Origin: Bacteroidales bacterium
GTDB taxonomy: Bacteria > Bacteroidota > Bacteroidia > Bacteroidales > Bacteroidaceae
Length of the DNA stretch: 6,072 bases
NCBI GenBank assembly: GCA_004555055.1
Contig: SFJN01000157.1
Location: 1-6,072 of the forward strand
Direction of reading: 5' to 3'
Part shown: in pieces, positions 1-5,980 of the stretch
How the letters are laid out: every line of letters begins with the position of its first letter
How positions within the stretch are numbered: position 1 is the first letter of the stretch
Program-made: the position numbers and the translations under genes
The notes under the pieces: generated by a model
Seen by the model: the letters and a program-made list of their open reading frames with translations, nothing else
What the model was told of the DNA's origin: nothing
Database searches by the model: none

Positions 1-2575
1 CGTCCTTCATGTACGCATAAACTGACAAGAAATCGAAGGAAAGGAGTTTCACATTCAGGTTGAAACTAAGGGTTTCCGCCGCCATAATGTCCTCCATATA
101 CCAATCCGCCAGCGCCGAATATTTGCGAATCAGGTTCATACCTTGGCGGAATTTGGAAGGAACATTGGAGGAAAGCACATCGATGTGCTTCAAAACCTCC
201 GAATAACGATCATTGAAATTTTTCTTACTCAGGGTTTTATTAAGACTGTCTACGGATTGCTCAGCCGTCAAGAACGGCACCGTGTCCACCGGAACGAAGA
301 GGGCCAGATTCACACTGTCCACAGAAGTCTCGACCTTATACCGCCGCATCACCTCCCAATACTGCACTGTCATGGTGTGCATGTGGTTGTGGTTGGCAAC
401 AATCTTGGTAGCCAGCGACTCGTTTACATTGCTTGTCCCGTTTGAAATGCTGAGACGGTTGGCCATAGCATGCCTGTTTGATGCCGTTTTCAGGGCTTGC
501 TGGAACGATTGTGCGGCACTTGACGTCTCGTTCTGCCCGTTTTCCTGCGAAGCATTGGACGAACCCTTGCTCTTTGTCTTGGAATACGATGCCGAAACAC
601 CAAATCCAAAGCCGGAATATCCGACACTTCCACCATAAGTGGACGACTCTGCGGAGTATCCCGAACGGCCGGCCATGGTCTGTGCCAAGGCATAATCGTA
701 TATCGCCTCCACATCATCATTCTGCTGACGTGTGGTGGTTTCGTTCACATCATCCGTACCGCTGGCCTCGTCAGTCAACGAGTAGGCCTGGTTTGTCTCG
801 CGGACGACGAGCCGTTGTTCCTCACCGGGAGCGAGGATGAGCGAGTAAAGCAGGTCGCCAAGTGCAAATCCGTCGGGCACCCAAGCCTGATGCATGTTGA
901 GCACATATCCGACTCCCAGCGAAGATGCTTTGGCAAGATTGCTGTAATTGTCAGCGGCTCCGTCGGCGATGGCGGAAACATCTATCGGTTTCGTCACCTC
1001 TTCCCGCTCGCAACTCCGGACGTTTTTGTCAACGTTATAGACGATTTTGGGCTCAACAAGGCGCTGGAACATGCTGTAAGAGAACATTCTTGAAGGTGCG
1101 GTATCGGTCTTCAGGCGTACACTTCCCTCACCCTCACCCATCAACTTCACACTTGGCAGGGTCTTTTGCGCCTCTTCCGTCTTCTCTTGGAAGACTTCCT
1201 TTACCACAATGAACCCTTCATCGGGATTGTCATCGTCGAGGTTCTGACCTTCAAGACGCGCCCTGAAATCCGAATTCTTCAGAATGGCGTCGTAAATCTG
1301 CGAGAAATAGTGGTCGAAAACATCGTCGTTTTCGGTCAGTTCCACGCTCTTCAACGCTTCAAGTTTCTCCTTTATGCCGGATTTCGTCAACTGTTCCTCA
1401 TACTTTTTGAAGACATCGAAACTCTTGACATAGGCATTCTTCTTTTCCTTGTCCGGCGCGGGGGCGGGAGAAACTTTGGTATAATTCCCGTCAGTACCGA
1501 CAGTATAAAGGAGATTCTTTATCCAATGTGTGCGCATTTCCACGCGCTTTGAGAGCATTTCCTGCAAGGCATCCACCAGTTTTTGCTCGCTGACGGCAGC
1601 AAGGAATTCCGATGCGCTCTTGACGAATTCCTGACGTCCGGAGGCATTGGAAACGATAATCTTTATCGTTTCCTTCAAACTGTACCGCTCGGGAAGCGTG
1701 ATGATGAAGTGTCCTCCTGCGTCAGTATAGCACGAAGGGTTCTGAGGTGCCTCTGTCTTGTCCTCGGCGGGGCTGACAATTCCTTCGATTTCCACCTTCA
1801 CACCATCAAAAGGCTGGGGATTCTCGTTCGGCAAAGCCATGGTACGGTACAGCACAGTTCCGCTGACCAAGCGGGGCAACGGCAACGTACAATCAAACTC
1901 AAAGAGGTCCTTCCACGCCGCATTGAGGATTTCATCCATGCCATTTCCGGCGTCATTGTTCTGATTTAGGATGTAATCAGGTTTGTCGTCATCGAAGAGG
2001 AAGTCGCCCAATCCCTGGGGAGAATACAAGTCGAGGTCGCTTGCAGCCTGTATCATTTCCTGCAAAGTCACGCGGTCCTCAACCTTGAAGTCGGGCTGCG
2101 ATGCCGCCAAAGCCTTGATTATCGGATAGGCTTTGTCCAAATCCAGCCGCGCAAGGTCGTGCACTCCGCGTACTCCTGACAGGACAAGGAGGTAGGCCAT
2201 ATCGGGAGTCATACTCTGGACACGCCACAAATCGGCCTGCTTTACCCAGGAGTTCACCAACTTCACGTCGACTTGCAGGTATGAGGCGAGGGTAGTTCGC
2301 TGCGAAGGTTTCCGACATGCCGCCATCAGAGATGGGACATCGTAAATCCGACGCGCCGCAAGTTTGGCGTTCAGGCGCACACTTATACCGACAATGCCTA
2401 ACAACGATGTTGAGACTTTGTTGGACTTACGCTTTACCAAAACGTCCTGCAGTCTCTCCTCTTTCGTCACAACCACCTTTGTTGTGCCGCTTTCACTGCC
2501 TTTTTCTGCGGTATCTTTCAATTTTCTCACAATTTTTCTTCCTATAAATTTGGAGTCATTCTTCTTCGTATCCAT
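1..2575 (-). CDS. Large multidomain protein of unknown function, 3' end beyond the left edge
   Basis: The frame is open from an ATG at 2575-2573 to the left edge, giving 858 residues with no stop. An in-frame TAA at 2590-2588 makes this the first usable ATG. Residues 1-55 are basic and polar, with no signal peptide. Residues about 58-155 match the pattern of the DUF4332 helix-hairpin-helix family (GIVGISVRLNAKLAA, then SWVKQADLWRV, then LLVLSGVRGVHDLARLD). Residues about 238-312 look like a transthyretin or carboxypeptidase-regulatory-like beta-sandwich (YTDAGGHF at 283-290). Residues about 315-470 are charged and probably helical. A conserved-looking block at about 550-595 contains AWVPDGFALGDLLYSL and APGEEQRLVVRE. 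Residues 636-689 are Gly/Ser/Tyr-rich and low complexity. Near 727-750 lies NHNHMHTMTVQYWEVMRRY. No membrane segment is seen. The gene follows the muramidase gene by 113 bases on the same strand, so co-transcription is likely. I recognise no named function. A structural or scaffold role in an envelope or injection machine is inference. Confidence 0.9.
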   Translation of the reverse strand, partial: MDTKKNDSKFIGRKIVRKLKDTAEKGSESGTTKVVVTKEERLQDVLVKRKSNKVSTSLLGIVGISVRLNAKLAARRIYDVPSLMAACRKPSQRTTLASYLQVDVKLVNSWVKQADLWRVQSMTPDMAYLLVLSGVRGVHDLARLDLDKAYPIIKALAASQPDFKVEDRVTLQEMIQAASDLDLYSPQGLGDFLFDDDKPDYILNQNNDAGNGMDEILNAAWKDLFEFDCTLPLPRLVSGTVLYRTMALPNENPQPFDGVKVEIEGIVSPAEDKTEAPQNPSCYTDAGGHFIITLPERYSLKETIKIIVSNASGRQEFVKSASEFLAAVSEQKLVDALQEMLSKRVEMRTHWIKNLLYTVGTDGNYTKVSPAPAPDKEKKNAYVKSFDVFKKYEEQLTKSGIKEKLEALKSVELTENDDVFDHYFSQIYDAILKNSDFRARLEGQNLDDDNPDEGFIVVKEVFQEKTEEAQKTLPSVKLMGEGEGSVRLKTDTAPSRMFSYSMFQRLVEPKIVYNVDKNVRSCEREEVTKPIDVSAIADGAADNYSNLAKASSLGVGYVLNMHQAWVPDGFALGDLLYSLILAPGEEQRLVVRETNQAYSLTDEASGTDDVNETTTRQQNDDVEAIYDYALAQTMAGRSGYSAESSTYGGSVGYSGFGFGVSASYSKTKSKGSSNASQENGQNETSSAAQSFQQALKTASNRHAMANRLSISNGTSNVNESLATKIVANHNHMHTMTVQYWEVMRRYKVETSVDSVNLALFVPVDTVPFLTAEQSVDSLNKTLSKKNFNDRYSEVLKHIDVLSSNVPSKFRQGMNLIRKYSALADWYMEDIMAAETLSFNLNVKLLSFDFLSVYAYMKD

Positions 2576-2659
2576 TGCACAAGTATTTTACATGTTAGAA
2601 AAAAGGTTGCTGTATGCACAAGACTTTTCCGTCAGGTGTCGGATGTGCTTATGGCGTAT

Positions 2660-2685
2660 CACGGAACGTTCTTATCCGTTCCGTG
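2660..2685 (-). other. Perfect 9-bp stem-loop between the two minus-strand genes
   Basis: CACGGAACG (2660-2668) pairs exactly with CGTTCCGTG (2677-2685) around an 8-base loop. It starts four bases after the TAA stop of the muramidase gene. No T-run follows on either strand, so it is not a standard intrinsic terminator. It could stabilise or process the mRNA between the two genes, act as an attenuator, or be a protein-binding site. Confidence 0.55.
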
Positions 2686-2688
2686 GTG

Positions 2689-3258
2689 TTATCCCACAAA
2701 TTTAAGGTCCATCACGCGGTTCGTCCAGCCTTTGCCGAAGTGCTTCCATGCCGAAAGGCTGCGGTAATAGTTGAGACGTGCGTTGCGGAGGCGGTAGAAG
2801 AGGTCCTCGGCGGGGCGTGCATTGATGGCTTCGATGGTCTTCGGGCCGAAGACGCCGTCAGCAGCGACTCCCACCACACGCTGCACACATTTGGCAGCAC
2901 CACCGCTGGTAAACATGAAGTCCACTATCATGTTCGCCACACTCTGGCTGTCAATGCGGTCGGCAAGGGCACGCCGCCAGTATCCGTCGCGCATGATGGT
3001 AATCCACTGGGGATATGTCATGGCGCGGAGGTCGGCCAAGTCACGGTCGCCGTCACCGTCGTTGTCGTATCCGCGGGCTATCCATGTGGCAAGTGTAATG
3101 CCGCTGTTGGTCCACCCTCCCGGATCATTGGGGTTTCGGGTGGTCTTTCTTACCGCATTGAACAACTGTTCGTTGTCCGCATACTTTGCAAGCTGTGCCG
3201 CTGAGGCACCGCATTCCCACTTGAGGATATGCCGTACAAGGGCTTCGATATGTGCCAT
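2689..3258 (-). CDS. GH108-family N-acetylmuramidase (lysozyme-like, phage-type endolysin fold)
   Basis: This 189-residue protein is expected to hydrolyse the MurNAc-GlcNAc bond of peptidoglycan. The N-terminal part fits Glyco_hydro_108: ILKWECG at 11-17 holds the presumed catalytic Glu15, and NPNDPGGWTNSGIT at 42-55 is the family's second hallmark. An acidic loop at 65-76 (DNDGDGDRDLAD) resembles a calcium-binding EF-hand-like loop. The C-terminal part fits PG_binding_3: QSVANMIVDFMF at 105-116, then VQRVVGVAADGVFGPKT at 125-141, ending GWTNRVMDLKFVG. The length is normal for the family. Two oddities are Cys in place of Gly in the usual EGG motif and about 15 extra residues between Glu15 and the NDPGG motif. 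There is no signal peptide, so export would need a holin, a dedicated machine or lysis. The start ATG at 3258 has no Shine-Dalgarno sequence but lies just after an AT-rich leader with a tandem repeat. It is probably the first gene of a unit with the large protein. Phage-remnant origin is possible. The family call is firm from motifs; the cellular role is not. Confidence 0.9.
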   Translation of the reverse strand: MAHIEALVRHILKWECGASAAQLAKYADNEQLFNAVRKTTRNPNDPGGWTNSGITLATWIARGYDNDGDGDRDLADLRAMTYPQWITIMRDGYWRRALADRIDSQSVANMIVDFMFTSGGAAKCVQRVVGVAADGVFGPKTIEAINARPAEDLFYRLRNARLNYYRSLSAWKHFGKGWTNRVMDLKFVG

Positions 3259-3272
3259 ATTAAACCATATTA

Positions 3273-3313
3273 ATATATAGGTATGCTTTCACTTATATAG
3301 GATACGCTTTCAC
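3273..3313 (-). repeat. 20-21 bp tandem duplication in the muramidase leader
   Basis: Read on the minus strand, copy one (3313-3293) begins GTGAAAGCGTATCCTATATA and copy two (3292-3273) begins GTGAAAGCATACCTATATA. They differ by one substitution and one deleted base over the shared core. The copies abut and end 15 bases before the start codon. A related GTGAAAAC lies at 3328-3321. They may be binding sites, a translation-enhancer duplication, or replication slippage. Confidence 0.75.
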
Positions 3314-3321
3314 GGACCGTG
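3311..3321. promoter_or_regulatory. 11-bp palindrome CACGG-A-CCGTG, possible operator
   Basis: The two 5-bp arms are perfect inverted repeats around one central base. The site lies just downstream of the candidate minus-strand -7 box at 3333-3340, where a repressor could block transcription. Its CACGGA half also begins the stem at 2660-2668. No regulator is encoded in the window, so the operator role is inference. Confidence 0.3.
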
Positions 3322-3332
3322 TTTTCACGCAG

Positions 3333-3340
3333 CAAAGATA
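3333..3340 (-). promoter_or_regulatory. Candidate Bacteroidetes -7 promoter box for the muramidase unit
   Basis: On the minus strand this reads TATCTTTG, an exact match to the Bacteroidetes consensus TAnnTTTG. It would place the transcription start near 3326 and give a leader of about 68 bases before the ATG at 3258. A TTTG -33 element is not present at good spacing: the nearest TTTTG, at 3371-3367, is 26 bases away. The promoter call is therefore moderate at best. Confidence 0.4.
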
Positions 3341-3601
3341 AGCATTGAAAAGCACAACATTGCATACAAAACGTAAATTTTACGATTTAAATAGGGTATT
3401 TTTATTTGCTACCAATATTTTCTAATCTACCAAATTTTGCAAATTTCGGACAATATTTTAGGGTATAACATTCTTTTCCAGCGCATTAGCGACTAAAATT
3501 ATCTGCAAACGACGATGCCGTCAAAATTCCTGCCACATCACAATAAGATTGGCGATGAACGGCCCAACACGACCATAGCCCACGCAAAAGCACAAACAAT
3601 A

Positions 3602-3617
3602 TACATTTGTATACAAA
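3602..3617. promoter_or_regulatory. 12-bp palindrome TTTGTATACAAA overlapping a plus-strand TAnnTTTG box
   Basis: TTTGTATACAAA at 3606-3617 is a perfect palindrome. The bases TACATTTG at 3602-3609 match the Bacteroidetes -7 consensus on the plus strand and share four bases with the palindrome. No TTTG -33 element sits upstream at the expected spacing. If active, it would start a transcript about 320 bases before asnB. The site may also be a chance AT-rich palindrome. Confidence 0.25.
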
Positions 3618-3807
3618 ATGCATCGCTAACGTTTCATATTGTAATTTTCCACGCGTCGTTTTGTGTCATTATGAAAGTATCGCGTTGTCTATATCGTCCA
3701 AATATCAAGGTGTATTTTGATATGTCAACAGCGCATTTTCAGCCCATAAATTCCTATTATTCGTACTTTCATCCCAAGGACGGCGTAGGCATATGGTGGG
3801 AAAGCCC

Positions 3808-3815
3808 TACATTTG
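3808..3815 (+). promoter_or_regulatory. Candidate -7 box for asnB
   Basis: TACATTTG exactly matches TAnnTTTG on the asnB strand. It would give a leader of about 115-120 bases. The -33 position lacks a TTTG, so the assignment rests on the -7 box alone. It is the closest exact match upstream of asnB that I found. Confidence 0.3.
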
Positions 3816-3895
3816 CACCGGTTTCGGCAATTCCTTTTCCGGACCTTTTGCGGCATTTCAGCCAAAGAAAAGCATTTTCATTACAACACAAAACT

Positions 3896-3939
3896 CTACC
3901 TTACTTTTAATAAAACACTACCTTACTTTTAATATTATA
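3896..3939 (+). repeat. 22-bp tandem duplication abutting the asnB start
   Basis: CTACCTTACTTTTAATA occurs exactly at 3896-3912 and again at 3918-3934, a 22-bp period. The second copy ends only four bases before the asnB ATG at 3939. There is no Shine-Dalgarno sequence, as is usual in Bacteroidetes, so this AT-rich stretch is the translation initiation region itself and is present twice. Confidence 0.85.
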
Positions 3940-5639
3940 TGTGTGGAATAGTCTCCCTCTTCAATATTCGTCAACAAAGTCCCGAACTCCGTCAGCAGGC
4001 CCTGCGAATGAGCCAGAAAATCCGTCACCGCGGTCCCGACTGGAGCGGCATCTACAGCGGAGGGTCTGCCATTCTTGCCCACGAGCGTCTGAGCATCGTC
4101 GACCCCGAGTCGGGCCGCCAGCCGCTTTATGCCCCCGACGGCGAGCAAGTGTTGGCGGTGAACGGCGAAATATACAACCATAAGACCTTGCGCCAACGCC
4201 TTGGCTCACAATATGAATTTCAGACCGGCAGCGACTGCGAGGTCATCCTGGCGCTCTACCGCGAAATGCTCCGCGAGCACCCTACCCCCTCGCATGCCGA
4301 CATCACCGCCATGCTCGAGCAGCTGAACGGCATCTACGCCTTCGCACTCTACGATGAGCAGCGCGACTGCTTCCTCGTTGCCCGCGACCCCATCGGTGTC
4401 ATTCCACTATATATCGGGCACGACGAGGACGGAAAGGTGATGGTGGCCAGCGAACTCAAGGCCCTCGAAGGCCAGTGCACAACTTACGAACCCTTCCTGC
4501 CCGGACACTACTATTGGAGTCCTGCACCGGGACTCACCCGCTACTACGTCCGCGACTGGTTCGAATACGATGCGGTAAAGGACCGCCCCGCCAGCACCGA
4601 GGCCATCCGCGAAGGGCTGGAAGCTTCCGTACGGCGCCAACTGATGTGCGATGTGCCCTATGGTGTGCTCCTCTCGGGCGGCCTCGACTCTTCGGTCATC
4701 TCCGCCATCGCCGGCAAATATGCTGCCCGCCGTATCGAGGAAGACTCGCAAACCGCAGCATGGTGGCCCCGCCTCCACTCCTTCGCTGTGGGGCTGAAGG
4801 GGGCTCCCGACCTTGCCAAGGCCCGCATGGTGGCGGAGCATATCGGCACCGTCCACCACGAAATCAACTATACCATCCAGGAGGGTCTTGACGCCATCCG
4901 CGATGTCATCTACTACATCGAGACCTATGATGTGACCACCGTCCGCGCCAGCACGCCGATGTATCTGCTTGCCCGCGTCATCAAGAGCATGGGCATCAAG
5001 ATGGTGCTCTCAGGCGAAGGTGCCGACGAGATTTTCGGCGGCTACCTTTATTTCCACAAGGCCCCCGATGCCCGGGCTTTCCACGAGGAGACCGTCCGGA
5101 AACTTTCCAAACTCCATCTCTACGACTGTCTCCGGGCCAACAAGAGTTTGGCGGCATGGGGTGTGGAAGGTCGCGTACCTTTCCTCGACACCGAATTCCT
5201 CGATATTGCCATGCGCACCAATCCTGAAGCAAAGATGTGTCCGGGAACGACGATGGAAAAGCGCATTGTCCGCGAGGCCTTTGCCGATATGCTCCCCGAA
5301 GAGGTGGCATGGCGGCAGAAGGAGCAGTTCAGCGACGGTGTGGGCTATTCGTGGATCGACACGCTGAAGGCCGTCACCGCTACCGCCGTCAGCGACGAAG
5401 AGATGGCACATGCCGCAGAACGTTTCCCCATCAATCCGCCCCAGAACAAGGAGGAGTACTACTACCGCAGCATTTTCGCCGAACATTTCCCCTCCGAAAG
5501 CGCTGCCCGCTGCGTGCCGAGCGTACCGAGTGTGGCATGCTCCACCGCCGAAGCACTTGCCTGGGACGAGTCGTTCCGTCACCTCAACGACCCGAGCGGA
5601 CGTGCCGTTGCCGGCGTACACGAACAGGCCTACGAATAA
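3939..5639 (+). CDS. asnB: Asparagine synthetase B, glutamine-hydrolysing
   Basis: This cytosolic enzyme makes asparagine from aspartate, glutamine and ATP, releasing AMP, pyrophosphate and glutamate. The 566-residue product aligns along its whole length with Escherichia coli AsnB (554 residues). The start is fixed by Met-Cys: Cys2 is the glutaminase nucleophile once Met is removed. The class II glutamine amidotransferase domain spans about 2-190, with RHRGPDWSG at 29-37, Arg50, Asn75-Gly76 and Asp99 for glutamine binding. The synthetase domain spans about 215-520, with the pyrophosphate loop SGGLDSS at 246-252 and SGEGADE at 358-364. WRQKEQFSDGVGYSWIDTL and the C-terminal DPSGRAV are also conserved. 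An insertion of about ten residues near 109-124 (around HPTPSHAD) is absent from the E. coli enzyme. The gene stands alone and diverges from the muramidase unit. Its GC content is clearly above that of the flanking spacers. Nothing is missing or broken. Confidence 0.98.
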   Translation: MCGIVSLFNIRQQSPELRQQALRMSQKIRHRGPDWSGIYSGGSAILAHERLSIVDPESGRQPLYAPDGEQVLAVNGEIYNHKTLRQRLGSQYEFQTGSDCEVILALYREMLREHPTPSHADITAMLEQLNGIYAFALYDEQRDCFLVARDPIGVIPLYIGHDEDGKVMVASELKALEGQCTTYEPFLPGHYYWSPAPGLTRYYVRDWFEYDAVKDRPASTEAIREGLEASVRRQLMCDVPYGVLLSGGLDSSVISAIAGKYAARRIEEDSQTAAWWPRLHSFAVGLKGAPDLAKARMVAEHIGTVHHEINYTIQEGLDAIRDVIYYIETYDVTTVRASTPMYLLARVIKSMGIKMVLSGEGADEIFGGYLYFHKAPDARAFHEETVRKLSKLHLYDCLRANKSLAAWGVEGRVPFLDTEFLDIAMRTNPEAKMCPGTTMEKRIVREAFADMLPEEVAWRQKEQFSDGVGYSWIDTLKAVTATAVSDEEMAHAAERFPINPPQNKEEYYYRSIFAEHFPSESAARCVPSVPSVACSTAEALAWDESFRHLNDPSGRAVAGVHEQAYE

Positions 5640-5654
5640 GGCGGCCGAACCGCC
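5640..5654 (+). other. Short GC-rich hairpin directly after the asnB stop
   Basis: GGCGG (5640-5644) pairs with CCGCC (5650-5654) around CCGAA, beginning the base after the TAA. No T-tract follows, so it does not fit a standard intrinsic terminator. It may help end or protect the asnB transcript. Confidence 0.3.
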
Positions 5655-5721
5655 AAGCGTGCATTCAAGTTACATACCGATGATGAGTCGTGTCAAACCA
5701 CAACAAAACTCATCAGAAGAA

Positions 5722-5755
5722 TGCAGTTTCATGCCTGAATTTTGCAGCTTCATGC
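5722..5755 (+). repeat. Imperfect direct repeat with 21-bp period
   Basis: TGCAGTTTCATGC (5722-5734) recurs as TGCAGCTTCATGC (5743-5755), 12 of 13 identical. The rest of each unit has diverged. It is one of three spacer repeats here with a period of 20-22 bp. Confidence 0.55.
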
Positions 5756-5794
5756 ATCCAAATGCAACAAAATGGCGGCAAAAAGTGCCATAAA

Positions 5795-5896
5795 CCTATA
5801 CCAATCCTACACCCCACATCTCTGCCTACACCCTATCCTACACCCGAAACCATCAGTAAACACTGACGATTTGAAGATTTGGTGTAGGAATGTAGG
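5795..5896. repeat. CCTACACC repeat cluster with inverted copy
   Basis: CCTACACC occurs at 5806, 5825 and 5837, with a degenerate CCTATACC at 5795. An exact inverted copy, GGTGTAGG, is at 5881-5888 and a partial TGTAGG at 5891-5896. The copy at 5837 can pair with 5881-5888 as an 8-bp stem enclosing a small inner hairpin (TCAGT 5853-5857 with ACTGA 5862-5866). No coding frame explains the pattern. It could be a protein-binding array, an RNA element or a genome-wide dispersed repeat. Confidence 0.6.
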
Positions 5897-5980
5897 AAAT
5901 TTTACCAAAACATTCTTTAGAGATGTTCTATAAATTAGTTTATTATTCAATTACGAAGTGTTCTTATGCTTGGCCAGTTT

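Larger units (their letters stand above)
3259..3938. other. Divergent AT-rich intergenic region, no supported gene
   Basis: These 680 bases separate the muramidase gene (minus) from asnB (plus). The stretch from about 3340 to 3500 is very rich in A and T. The region contains a tandem repeat in each gene's leader, an 11-bp and a 12-bp palindrome, and several TAnnTTTG-type -7 boxes, listed separately. An open plus frame at 3515-3910 exists, but its sequence does not look like a protein. The region most likely carries the divergent promoters; an unrecognised small RNA cannot be excluded. Confidence 0.6.

Noticed and set aside
143..1969. Several plus-strand frames of 90-140 codons in the left third
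   Set aside because: They lie opposite the continuous large minus-strand gene, whose reading has coherent domains. None of the plus frames shows a motif.
2614..3204. Plus-strand frame of 196 codons opposite the muramidase gene
   Set aside because: The minus strand here encodes clear GH108 and peptidoglycan-binding motifs. The plus frame has no recognisable features and is an antisense shadow.
2689..3258. Intact prophage lysis module
   Set aside because: No holin, spanin, integrase or phage structural gene is visible; only the muramidase family itself is phage-like.
3515..3910. Open plus-strand frame of 131 codons in the divergent spacer
   Set aside because: Its composition looks like translated AT-rich spacer, no domain or motif is visible, and its end runs into the first copy of the asnB leader repeat. 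It overlaps candidate promoter boxes.
5010..5621. Minus-strand frame of 203 codons inside asnB
   Set aside because: It is antisense to a fully conserved asnB coding region and arises from its GC-rich codon bias.
5640..5654. Intrinsic terminator of asnB
   Set aside because: The GC-rich stem is only 5 bp and no run of T follows.
5795..5896. CRISPR array
   Set aside because: The repeated unit is only 8-9 bases, spacing is 11-19 bases and irregular, and one copy is inverted.
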